A stretch of 64,000 nucleotides of DNA from Alkalibacillus flavidus (GTDB lineage Bacteria > Bacillota > Bacilli > Bacillales > Alkalibacillaceae): NCBI RefSeq assembly GCF_040545925.1, contig NZ_JBEPMX010000003.1, positions 154,309-218,308 of the forward strand. The letters run 5' to 3'. Shown here piece after piece: positions 1 to 7,590 of this stretch. A model generated the notes under the pieces. The model worked only from the letters and a program-made list of their open reading frames with translations. It was not told the origin of the DNA and did no database searches. A program made the translations under genes and the position numbers. Within the stretch, counting starts at the first letter, position 1, and every line of letters starts with the position of its first letter.

Positions 1-702
1 TGTCTCGTTTGGAATACCAAACAGTCGCTCAAAACCACCACCGATTTGCATAACACCTAAACCGAGTGATGTCGAAATACCGAATAGCGTTGAAAATACA
101 CCAATAATGTTAACTGTGTTACCCCAAAAACCATTTAAATTGTCTCGACCAATTAACGGCTCTAATGCAGAACTTAATAACATCGGTAAATTCTTACGAT
201 ATGAGAAATACGCTAGTGATAATGCCACAACAGTATAAATCGCCCATGGGTGTAAGCCCCAGTGGAAGAATGAATATTGAAGCGCATCATGAAGGGCAGC
301 AGCGGTACCACCTTCACCACCACTTGCAGGCCAATCATAATGGTTAATCGGCTCTGATGCACCCCAGAAGAGTAAACCAATACCCATACCAGCACTGAAT
401 AACATCGCAAACCACGCTGGCGTTGAATACATTGGTTTTTCATCATCTTCACCTAGCTTAATTTCACCTAACGGGCTTAAAATTAAGAAGACAGTCACAA
501 TAATAAAGGCACTTGCCCCTAAAATAAATGACCAACCGAGATATTCGATGATCCAATTGTAAGCATTATTAATATAAGTATCAAAATCAGGTAAAAATCC
601 ACCTGCCAAAACAAATAACGCACCAAATATGATTGAAATTATAAACGCTGGTGTCTTGACAGCTTTACTAAAGGACGTAATTCCTTTTGGTTTCGCTGAC
701 AT
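1..702 (-). CDS. BCCT-family osmolyte (betaine/choline/carnitine) transporter, partial
   Basis: This is a sodium-coupled membrane carrier for compatible solutes such as glycine betaine. The reverse strand is open from an ATG at 702, preceded by AAAGGAGGAG, to the left edge, so about 234 N-terminal residues are present and the C-terminus is outside the window. Several hydrophobic segments alternate with short loops. The stretch MGIGLLFWGASEPINHY is the hallmark BCCT motif, followed by a second typical block containing HWGLHPWAIY. With ectAB and opuC nearby it fits a salt-adapted organism. The exact substrate cannot be told from this half. Confidence 0.93.
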   Translation of the reverse strand, partial: MSAKPKGITSFSKAVKTPAFIISIIFGALFVLAGGFLPDFDTYINNAYNWIIEYLGWSFILGASAFIIVTVFLILSPLGEIKLGEDDEKPMYSTPAWFAMLFSAGMGIGLLFWGASEPINHYDWPASGGEGGTAAALHDALQYSFFHWGLHPWAIYTVVALSLAYFSYRKNLPMLLSSALEPLIGRDNLNGFWGNTVNIIGVFSTLFGISTSLGLGVMQIGGGFERLFGIPNET

Positions 703-1093
703 CTTTTTCTCCTCCTTTGAATAGTTGAATTCATGTCAAATCATTACCGAAATACTAAGCAGAACGTATGATATATAATGTTTTTATACCCCGTTTTCAC
801 CAAATCAAACATTTTTCGCAAACATAGTGAAATATTTAATAGCTATTCAGGCAACACTTGACAAATATAATGTTTATATACTTGCGACATACGTATAAAA
901 CCTTAACATAATGGCAATATGGTGACAAGTTTAGTCGAATTGAATCGACTAGAACGATGTCGACTCACGATTTATTTCCTTGATTATTTGGACTTGTACG
1001 CTAAATATCTATCGAATACTTCAATATCAAACCTTTTCCCATATATCTTAACCTTAATATGCTAAAATGCTCATATGGAGGAGTGAGTTAGAC
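703..1093. other. AT-rich intergenic region between divergent genes
   Basis: This stretch of about 390 bases separates the BCCT gene (minus) from the Nudix gene (plus) and must hold both promoters. It is AT-rich with several TATA-like hexamers. I could not assign a convincing -35/-10 pair or a riboswitch. Confidence 0.4.
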
Positions 1094-1723
1094 ATGAATT
1101 CAGATCAAATCCATCACATTTTAAAGCATCACCAACCACAATCTCTCGGACAGTATAAACCGAAAGAAACGGCTGTTTTATTACCATTAATCCAAAAAGA
1201 AGACGGATTACATATATTATTCGAAGTGAGATCATTATCTATGCGACGTCAGCCAGGGGAAGTTTGTTTTCCTGGCGGGCAAGTTGATGATGAGGATGAC
1301 GATGCAAATGAAGCTGCGTTGCGTGAATTGCATGAGGAATTAGGGGTCAGTAAAGAACAAGTTGATTACACACAATCTCTCGGTTGGTTACAAACGCCGT
1401 TCGGCTTAAAAGTCCATGCTTACGTCGGATTATTAAAAACCCCTTCAACGTCGTCGTTTACACTTAACCCTGATGAAGTGGCTGACGTATTCACAGTTCC
1501 ACTCGCTCATTTTTTACAAAACGGACCCACAATCCATTATATGAATATGGCGATTGAACCTGATGACTCATTTCCACTTCATCACGTCCCGAACCAAAAG
1601 ATGTACACGAAACAATCGTTTCAAATTGAAGAACATTTTTATTACTTTGAAGATCGTGTCATTTGGGGACTAACAGCACGGATTTTAAAAGATTTCATTC
1701 ATATTTTGGCTGAGAACACATGA
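1094..1723 (+). CDS. Nudix hydrolase, probable CoA pyrophosphatase
   Basis: This cytoplasmic Nudix enzyme probably cleaves coenzyme A or its derivatives to phosphopantetheine and 3',5'-ADP. The Nudix box starts GGQVDDEDDD and ends AALRELHEELGV, with the REx2EE metal-binding core intact. The preceding RxPGEVCFPGG segment is typical of the CoA-cleaving subgroup (YeaB/NUDT7-like). The ATG at 1094 is chosen because GGAGGAG at 1077-1083 sits 10 nt upstream; an earlier in-frame ATG at 1067 lacks a ribosome site. The protein is 209 aa, normal for the group. It appears monocistronic with its own terminator. Substrate is a family inference. Confidence 0.85.
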   Translation: MNSDQIHHILKHHQPQSLGQYKPKETAVLLPLIQKEDGLHILFEVRSLSMRRQPGEVCFPGGQVDDEDDDANEAALRELHEELGVSKEQVDYTQSLGWLQTPFGLKVHAYVGLLKTPSTSSFTLNPDEVADVFTVPLAHFLQNGPTIHYMNMAIEPDDSFPLHHVPNQKMYTKQSFQIEEHFYYFEDRVIWGLTARILKDFIHILAENT

Positions 1724-1725
1724 AA

Positions 1726-1755
1726 AAAGGCGCTCATATACTGAGCACCTTTTAC
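1726..1755 (+). terminator. Rho-independent terminator after Nudix gene
   Basis: A hairpin with arms AAAAGGCGCTCA and TGAGCACCTTTT around a short loop follows the stop codon directly, with a short T-run. Confidence 0.7.
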
Positions 1756-1792
1756 ATACCTATCTCTTCTCAATCACTGCTTTGATTAGACC

Positions 1793-1826
1793 GTTGCGAA
1801 TGGTGTGCCTATTCACCATTCGCAAC
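1793..1826. repeat. 13-bp perfect inverted repeat, 8-nt loop
   Basis: GTTGCGAATGGTG at 1793-1805 is perfectly repeated in inverse at 1814-1826. No T-run follows, so it is not a classical terminator. It lies between the Nudix terminator and the MerR-type regulator upstream region. It could be an RNA hairpin or a protein-binding dyad. Confidence 0.6.
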
Positions 1827-1924
1827 CACGCTTTCTTTGCCACCTAAAAACTTCTGTTCAATCCTTTTCATTTAAAGACAAATAATCTCAACCTTTCATT
1901 ACCAACCACCTTTTGATATAATTT

Positions 1925-2066
1925 TTGTATAACTTTAATAACATTATACACTACTTATACAATATTTCAACAATAGTTTTCAGATAAATGATCAAAACGT
2001 CTATTTAATCGGTTTTTTGTATAAAAAAACCGATTAATATCTTTTTGTGTATAGTTTGTGTATAAT
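1925..2066 (+). promoter_or_regulatory. Promoter/operator region of the MerR-B12 regulator with repeated TTGTATAA boxes
   Basis: TTGTATAA occurs at 1925-1932 and 2017-2024, its complement TTATACAA at 1955-1962, and TTATACA at 1944-1950; related TGTGTATA sequences lie at 2047-2053 and 2058-2064. A perfect 14-bp inverted repeat, arms TTAATCGGTTTTTT (2005-2018) and AAAAAACCGATTAA (2024-2037), overlaps one box. A TATAAT hexamer at 2061-2066 lies just before the ribosome site. MerR-family proteins bind such dyads and often autoregulate, so these are candidate operators; binding is inferred. Confidence 0.55.
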
Positions 2067-2084
2067 GAATGTGAGGTGATAAAC

Positions 2085-2984
2085 ATGTATACTATTAAAA
2101 AGGCATCAGAATTAACCGATATTCCTACTGTTACGATTCGTGCTTGGGAAAATCGTTATCACATCGTTAACCCTTCACGTAGCGAAGGTGGGCATCGACT
2201 GTATAGCGATGATGATATTCATATATTAAAATGGTTCAAACATAAAACGGAATTTGAACACTATAAAATTAGTGATGCTGTGAGATTGTGGCATCAACAA
2301 GACGGTCAAGTCGCCCACACTTTCGATCACTTCCAAGGTGAGCATGCCGAAGAGATTCAACTATTATACAATCACCTCACGCACTATCGCTCATCCGAAG
2401 CAAACGAACGGATTAATTTAGCTTTTTCAAAATTAGATTACGACGACGTGATCCATCATATCTTTGTCCCGATTTTGTATCAGATTGGCGACGAGTGGGA
2501 ACGTGGGCATCTATCAGTCGCGCAAGAACATTTTGCTTCCGAATTTATTATGCAGCGGTGTATGGAATTTTTCCGTATTCTTCCGATCAATAAAGATTTA
2601 CCAAAAGCGGTTGCTTTCACACCAGAAAAGGAGCACCACCACATCGGGTTATTAACCTTTAGTTTGTTTTTGCGAAAGCAAGGTCTTGAAGTACTTTATT
2701 TAGGTCCTAATACGCCATACGATCACGTGATCCATGTGCTTGATTCGCAAGATGTGAAAATAGTCGCTTTATCATTAACATATTCAGATAACCATGATGA
2801 TGACGATCTCAATTTTTGGCTTGATCAATTCATCAAACGTTATCCGAACATTGAATTTGCGATTGGCGGGGTTGGTCTTCCGTCACATGAGCTAACTGTC
2901 ACATCCAATCGCATCCACGATTTAAATCATCAATCGTGGACAAATTGGTACGACACACTCAAAAAAAGGTCTGATGATTTGTAA
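2085..2984 (+). CDS. MerR-family regulator with cobalamin-binding (CarH/LitR-like) C-terminal half
   Basis: This 299-aa DNA-binding regulator has a MerR winged helix in residues 1-70 (TIKKASELTDIPTVTIRAWE) and, downstream, the four-helix plus Rossmann-like B12-binding module of the CarH/LitR photoreceptor family. The cap motif W...EH appears as WERGHLSVAQEH near residues 138-149. The lower-axial-ligand motif DxHxxG appears as EHHHIG near 183-188, keeping the histidine and glycine. Family members bind adenosylcobalamin and release DNA on illumination; that is known for relatives, not shown here. The ATG at 2085 follows GAGGTGAT; the GTG at 2058 lacks a ribosome site. No carotenoid or photolyase gene is adjacent. 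Confidence 0.83.
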   Translation: MYTIKKASELTDIPTVTIRAWENRYHIVNPSRSEGGHRLYSDDDIHILKWFKHKTEFEHYKISDAVRLWHQQDGQVAHTFDHFQGEHAEEIQLLYNHLTHYRSSEANERINLAFSKLDYDDVIHHIFVPILYQIGDEWERGHLSVAQEHFASEFIMQRCMEFFRILPINKDLPKAVAFTPEKEHHHIGLLTFSLFLRKQGLEVLYLGPNTPYDHVIHVLDSQDVKIVALSLTYSDNHDDDDLNFWLDQFIKRYPNIEFAIGGVGLPSHELTVTSNRIHDLNHQSWTNWYDTLKKRSDDL

Positions 2985-3000
2985 ATCATCAGACCTTTTT
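2963..3000. terminator. Bidirectional terminator shared by MerR gene and ectB
   Basis: A perfect 18-bp inverted repeat (2963-2980 and 2983-3000) has A-runs on one side and T-runs on the other. It overlaps the last codons and stop of the MerR-type gene and lies just past the ectB stop, so it can serve both convergent transcripts. Confidence 0.85.
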
Positions 3001-3005
3001 CATGT

Positions 3006-4283
3006 TTAATTTAATACAGGCTCTTTGACAACATTCTTCACGCTTTCTTCAATAATCGCTAAGCCTTGTTTTAACTCATCTTCACTAATCGTCATCGCCG
3101 GGAATAATTTGAACACGTCATCGTTCGAACCAGCCGTTTCCATAATTAACCCTAGTTCAAATGCCTTTGCTGCAACTTCCTCAGCTACACCGTCGTCTTC
3201 ACAAGCAATGCCGACCATTAAACCGCGACCTTTGACGGTACCTTTTAACTCTGGATAGTTCTCAACTAATCGGTGTAAAAAGTCATGCGTCATGTCTGCT
3301 TTTTGCTTAATCGACGCTTCGAAATCGTCGCTCTTCCAATATTCAAGCGCTGCTGTTGCTGTCACAAACGCATGGTTATTACCACGGAATGTTCCGTTAT
3401 GTTCACCTGGTTTCCAAACATCAAGCTCTGGTTTACTCAACATAATCGCTAGAGGCAAACCGTAGCCACTTAAGGATTTCGATAGGCAAACGATATCCGG
3501 GTCAATACCTGCTTCTTCAAAACTAAAGAACGTTCCTGTTCGACCGATCCCTGCTTGAATATCGTCAACAATTAAGAGAATGTCCCAACGTTTACAAATC
3601 TCATCTAGTTTTTTCAACCATTTGAAACGGGCTGCATTAATACCACCTTCACCTTGTACCGTTTCAACGATCATCGCAGCTGGGATATCAACACCACTAC
3701 CACCATTTTCTAAGAAACGTTCCAGATACTCTAACGTCTCCAAATCTTCACTGACAAAACGGTCATATGGCATCGTTACCGCATGCTCAAGTGGGACACC
3801 TGCCCCTTTACGCTTCATCGCATTACCTGTTACGGATAACGAACCAATCGTCATACCGTGGAAACCGTTCGTGAAGCTAATGACATCCGTACGTCCTGTC
3901 ACTTTACGCGCTAGTTTAAGGGCACTTTCGACCGCGTTAGTACCAGTTGGGCCAGGGAACATCATTTTATAATTCATGTTACGCGGTTTCAAAATAATAT
4001 CATTAAATGCTTCAATGAATTGACCTTTTGCTGTCGTTGCTTTATCAAGCGAGTGCGTAATGCCATCTTCTTTAATGTAATCGATGAGTGCGTCTTTCAT
4101 TTGGTCATTGTTGTGGCCGTAATTTAACGCACCTGCACCTGAGAAAAAGTCAATATATTCACGACCTTGCTCATCCCACATTTTCGATCCTTTAGCACGG
4201 TTAAATACAGTCGGAAAACTACGGCAATAACTGCGCACCTCTGATTCATATTGTTCAAATACGTTCAAATCTGTTTGTTTCAA
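3006..4283 (-). CDS. ectB: Diaminobutyrate--2-oxoglutarate transaminase EctB
   Basis: EctB is the PLP enzyme of the first ectoine step: it aminates aspartate semialdehyde to L-2,4-diaminobutyrate using glutamate. The 425-aa product is full length for class III aminotransferases of the EctB type. FSGAGALNYGHNN is near the N-terminus, the LIVDDIQAGIGRTG segment carries the PLP-ring aspartate, and the Schiff-base lysine lies in CLSKSLSGYG near residue 268. It follows ectA on the same strand with a 77-nt gap and its own AAGGAGGAT site. ectC, which normally follows, is absent: the gene ends 6 nt before a bidirectional terminator. Confidence 0.95.
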   Translation of the reverse strand: MKQTDLNVFEQYESEVRSYCRSFPTVFNRAKGSKMWDEQGREYIDFFSGAGALNYGHNNDQMKDALIDYIKEDGITHSLDKATTAKGQFIEAFNDIILKPRNMNYKMMFPGPTGTNAVESALKLARKVTGRTDVISFTNGFHGMTIGSLSVTGNAMKRKGAGVPLEHAVTMPYDRFVSEDLETLEYLERFLENGGSGVDIPAAMIVETVQGEGGINAARFKWLKKLDEICKRWDILLIVDDIQAGIGRTGTFFSFEEAGIDPDIVCLSKSLSGYGLPLAIMLSKPELDVWKPGEHNGTFRGNNHAFVTATAALEYWKSDDFEASIKQKADMTHDFLHRLVENYPELKGTVKGRGLMVGIACEDDGVAEEVAAKAFELGLIMETAGSNDDVFKLFPAMTISEDELKQGLAIIEESVKNVVKEPVLN

Positions 4284-4302
4284 CGTTTATCCTCCTTGAA
4301 TT

Positions 4303-4316
4303 TACCCATATGGGTA
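4303..4316. repeat. 14-bp palindrome TACCCATATGGGTA between ectA and ectB
   Basis: The perfect palindrome sits in the 77-nt ectA-ectB spacer, just upstream of the ectB ribosome site. Its ACCC/GGGT half-sites resemble the dyad upstream of the CoA-disulfide reductase gene at 19844-19871. It could be an operator or chance. Confidence 0.45.
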
Positions 4317-4360
4317 TATTAGTAGATAATCCTTTACACCGAATGATTCATACTTGTTTT

Positions 4361-4894
4361 TTACTTATCGAACGGACCGATTAAGAAGCTTAGTTCCGCT
4401 TCATGTTCATCACTCGGGAATAGTTCTTCAGGAAAGCATTCCGAGACTTCGCATGTTGTATCATGCTCTCGTGCAAATTTTTTAAATAAAGCTTGAGATG
4501 CTTCGTTTGATGGAGTAACCGTCGCTTCTAAATAGCGGACGTCACGGCAAGCATCACGTTCAATTAATTCGTTCAATATTTTAGACGCCAGTCCTTTACC
4601 TCGTTGCGACGAATCGACGCCAATTTGCCAAACGAACACGACATCTTGCCTTTCCGGGGGGATGAATGCTGTTACGAATCCGACGACTTGATCGTCTTCT
4701 TTCGCAACGACACATGTTTCGGCGAAATATTCGCACATCATAATATATTTATAAGCTGAGTTTTGATCCAAAGATGACTTGTTTACCAATTCCCACATCG
4801 CTGATCCATCTTTAGCACTTGGCTTTTCTAACGTTAGCGCCTCAGTTGGATTCAGTGTTGCTGTTTGATTGTTAATGGTAACGACTCCTTTCAA
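4361..4894 (-). CDS. ectA: L-2,4-diaminobutyrate acetyltransferase EctA
   Basis: EctA is a GNAT-fold enzyme that acetylates diaminobutyrate at the gamma-amino group with acetyl-CoA. The acetyl-CoA pyrophosphate-binding motif is RGKGLASKIL, and KPSAKDGSAMWELV is the typical EctA N-terminal block. The start is unusual: the only standard in-frame initiator is TTG at 4894, with no ribosome site before it. AAAGGAG (4891-4885) lies inside that ORF, exactly 8 nt before an in-frame ATT (4876-4874). Translation may therefore begin at ATT, giving 171 rather than 177 residues. It is the first gene of an ectAB pair that lacks ectC. Confidence 0.93.
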   Translation of the reverse strand: MKGVVTINNQTATLNPTEALTLEKPSAKDGSAMWELVNKSSLDQNSAYKYIMMCEYFAETCVVAKEDDQVVGFVTAFIPPERQDVVFVWQIGVDSSQRGKGLASKILNELIERDACRDVRYLEATVTPSNEASQALFKKFAREHDTTCEVSECFPEELFPSDEHEAELSFLIGPFDK

Positions 4895-4924
4895 AATTGG
4901 TGTTAACGATTGTTTCCATAATTA

Positions 4925-4953
4925 ATCATAACGAGCGCACCATTTTTAATCAA
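4925..4953 (-). promoter_or_regulatory. Candidate sigma-A promoter of ectAB
   Basis: On the minus strand TTGATT (4953-4948) and TATGAT (4930-4925) are separated by 17 nt, close to consensus, about 30 nt before the probable ectA start. Confidence 0.6.
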
Positions 4954-5149
4954 ACGGGTTTAAACGTGATTAACAAGCATTCATCTAACTTATTGTCGAT
5001 GAGACGAACTTGCATTAAGGAACTTAATAAATGCTACCATATTGTATCGATTGCTTAGAATTATTCAAGATTTAGTGATTTTTCTGGAAATTTACGTGAT
5101 GACCTTCTTCTCATCGACGCATCACCTGAGTAAAGCGCCAAAGCTGTTA

Positions 5150-5848
5150 TCATGCCTTATCGTGACCATAAACAGATACAAATTGTTGATTCAACTCAAA
5201 CATAGAGCCGTTCCACGCCAGCACATTCTGCACATAACCGAGGGCATCTGCATTATAAAGCCCGGCAATCCGTTGATAAACTAATAAATCATACACACCA
5301 TCACGATCATAATCAACAGGATAAAAGCCACTCATCGGATTCACCCAACCTTGAACTGGCTTTTTCAATTGACCTTCAGCGTCATAAATATCATCTAAAT
5401 ACTCGCTCGACCTTAAAGATAAATCAATACTATAAATCGAATTATTACGATCACTTGTGAGATGAACACGATAATCATCTTGGTAATGAACTTGGTATGT
5501 GTACATTTTTTGGTAGTAATCACTGCTAAACAACTGTCGCAAATGGTGTTGATCAATCGTGTAAATATAAGCGTTAACCGTTGCCCCACTACTCCCTGTC
5601 GCAATGGTCACCACAATCTGCTCTGCTTGCATTTCAGCTAGACGACCGAGCCATAGGACAGGTTCATACCCATGATGATCGTCTAATGGCGTGCTATATA
5701 CATACCCTGTCACACCATCTTGGACAACTAAGGTTAAATCTTTCCAAAAAGGGATTGTCGTTTGTCGACGCCCCCAAATCATCACACAATCTTGAATGCC
5801 ATCCCCTGTCACATCCCCATAAGTCATCGTCACGATTTCATCATTCAT
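5150..5848 (-). CDS. FG-GAP/VCBS-like repeat protein of unknown function
   Basis: The 232-aa protein has acidic, calcium-loop-like motifs near both ends: GDVTGDGIQD near residue 12 and VDYDRDGVYD near residue 180. These match the DxDxDG loops of FG-GAP/VCBS beta-propeller blades. No signal peptide or membrane segment is visible, so location is uncertain. The ATG at 5848 is supported by AAGGAG 8 nt upstream. Neighbours (ectA upstream, metQ terminator further upstream) give no functional clue. Binding of calcium is inferred from the motif only. Confidence 0.65.
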   Translation of the reverse strand: MNDEIVTMTYGDVTGDGIQDCVMIWGRRQTTIPFWKDLTLVVQDGVTGYVYSTPLDDHHGYEPVLWLGRLAEMQAEQIVVTIATGSSGATVNAYIYTIDQHHLRQLFSSDYYQKMYTYQVHYQDDYRVHLTSDRNNSIYSIDLSLRSSEYLDDIYDAEGQLKKPVQGWVNPMSGFYPVDYDRDGVYDLLVYQRIAGLYNADALGYVQNVLAWNGSMFELNQQFVSVYGHDKA

Positions 5849-5984
5849 CCAGACCGCTCCTTTTTGTCTATGATTGAAATGTGGTGCAACAAACGACCAT
5901 TTTGGCGCAACACGTTTTGAGTTTGATTCAAGCTAAAACAAGATTGGTTCAACTATGACAAAAGTTGAATCAAGCACCACATAA

Positions 5985-6018
5985 AAAATCCCTCTAGCAC
6001 ACTATATGCTAGAGGGAC
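5985..6018 (-). terminator. Terminator of the metNIQ operon
   Basis: TCCCTCTAGCA (5989-5999) pairs with TGCTAGAGGGA (6007-6017). In the minus-strand transcript it is followed by a U-run. Confidence 0.85.
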
Positions 6019-6035
6019 TTCTAACCATTCACTTT

Positions 6036-6911
6036 TTAGAAGGCTGGGACAGATGCGCCACCTTCACGATTTTCTAAAAATTCACGAACGTCTTCGCTCG
6101 TCATCGCCTCAGCTAATTTTTGAATTAACTCTGAGTCCGCATTATCTTCACGCGCGACTAATGTAATCGTAAATTTATTGTCTTCTGCCTCAGTCGCCAG
6201 CGCGTCATCAGCTGGTGTTAAGTCGATATTACCCGCATGCGTCGGGTTCAAGATCACACCATCAACGTCTTCATATAAACGTGCTAACGCTGCAATACCC
6301 GCTTGTTCGAAACTAAAGTTATGAGAATCTTCCTTAATATCATCTAAACCGTATTGATTACTATCCGTATCTTTCATTTCAATAAGGTCATTGGATGCTA
6401 ATAGACGAAGTGAGCGGTCGATATTAGACGGGTCATTGGCAATACCAATCGTCGCATCATCTGGAAGAGCGTCTAAACTATCATACTCTTTTGCATAAAG
6501 GCCAAAGTTCGCAAAATAAATTGGCTGAACTTCCGTCAAGTTCGCATCTTTATTGTTGTTATATTGTTTCATGAATGGAACGTGTTGTGAGAAGTTGGCA
6601 TCGACTTCTCCATTCGCTAAAGCTTCATTCGGTTGAATGTAATCGCCCATTTCAACTAATTCAACTTCAATGTTTTCTTCTGCAAGATTCTCTTTGGCAA
6701 TTTCAACAACATCTGTCATCGGTGATTCAACAGATGCCACTCTGATTGTTTGCGTTTCTTCTTCACTATTATTGTTGTCAGTCGATTCATTACTAGCTTC
6801 ATTCGTTGATTCATTATCTGATTCGCCCGCGTTTTCACTATCATCACCGCCGCCACAAGCGACTAAAACCGTGATTAAAACAGCCATCATGAGCATTAAC
6901 CATTTTTTCAT
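6036..6911 (-). CDS. metQ: Methionine ABC transporter substrate-binding lipoprotein MetQ
   Basis: This NlpA-family lipoprotein captures methionine outside the cell and delivers it to MetNI. The signal peptide ends in a lipobox (VLVAC), after which comes an acidic, low-complexity Asn/Glu/Ser linker of about 35 residues. The mature domain has MetQ features such as VELVEMGDYIQPN and NFSQHVPFM. The length of 291 aa is normal. It is the last gene of metN-metI-metQ, 13 nt after metI, followed by a strong terminator. The acidic linker fits a halophile. Confidence 0.93.
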   Translation of the reverse strand: MKKWLMLMMAVLITVLVACGGGDDSENAGESDNESTNEASNESTDNNNSEEETQTIRVASVESPMTDVVEIAKENLAEENIEVELVEMGDYIQPNEALANGEVDANFSQHVPFMKQYNNNKDANLTEVQPIYFANFGLYAKEYDSLDALPDDATIGIANDPSNIDRSLRLLASNDLIEMKDTDSNQYGLDDIKEDSHNFSFEQAGIAALARLYEDVDGVILNPTHAGNIDLTPADDALATEAEDNKFTITLVAREDNADSELIQKLAEAMTSEDVREFLENREGGASVPAF

Positions 6912-6924
6912 TTACAATCTCCCC

Positions 6925-7590
6925 TTATCGTTTGTCTATTTTTCTTGCTAATGTAATGCCAGCATATTGAATGAATTGCACAAATATCACCATAATAATG
7001 ATAATATAAATCATCAAATCAGTTTGAAATTGTTGGTAACCATAGCGAATCGCGAAATCTCCGATACCACCGCCACCGACGACACCCATAATCGTCGAAT
7101 ACGATATAAAGCTAATCGTCGATGTTGTCATACTTAAGACAAGTGCCGAACGAGCTTCGACGTATAGAAATTTAATAATAATATCTTTAACAGAAGCTCC
7201 CATCGAAACCGCTGCCTCGATCACACCTCTCGGAACATCAAGCAAAGACTGCTCGACAAGACGCGAGTAATGGGCAATCGCAATGATCGTCATCGGAACT
7301 GTCGCAGCTGCGGTTCCAATGGCTGTTCCCATCACAAACCGCGTGAACGGAATTAAAAAGATGACAAGTAGTAGAAACGGGAACGAACGGATGATATTGA
7401 CGATTAAGTTTAATGACGAGAAAACGGCCTGGTTTTCTAATAATTGCCCTTTGCGACACAAAAATAAAAACGTCCCAATCGGAAGACCGACTAATAACGC
7501 TGCTAAAATCGCAAAACCGACCATAATAAAGGTTTCGCCAATCGATACCCAAATTTCGGTTTGATATTCGAGTAAAATATCAGGTATCAT
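6925..7590 (-). CDS. metI: Methionine ABC transporter permease MetI
   Basis: MetI is the inner-membrane permease of the MetNIQ importer. About five hydrophobic helices are visible. The EAA coupling loop that docks on the ATPase appears as GVIEAAVSMGASVKDIIIKF. The ATG at 7590 overlaps the metN stop region by 11 nt, which suggests translational coupling; a GTG at 7602 is an alternative. The product from 7590 is 221 aa, typical for MetI. Confidence 0.93.
   Translation of the reverse strand: MIPDILLEYQTEIWVSIGETFIMVGFAILAALLVGLPIGTFLFLCRKGQLLENQAVFSSLNLIVNIIRSFPFLLLVIFLIPFTRFVMGTAIGTAAATVPMTIIAIAHYSRLVEQSLLDVPRGVIEAAVSMGASVKDIIIKFLYVEARSALVLSMTTSTISFISYSTIMGVVGGGGIGDFAIRYGYQQFQTDLMIYIIIIMVIFVQFIQYAGITLARKIDKR

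Noticed and set aside
213..452. ORF on the minus strand and its plus-strand partner at 165-347
   Set aside because: Both are out-of-frame readings of the BCCT transporter gene, which is open across the left edge.
3025..3972. Plus-strand ORFs inside ectB
   Set aside because: Antisense readings with low-complexity translation; ectB is clearly real.
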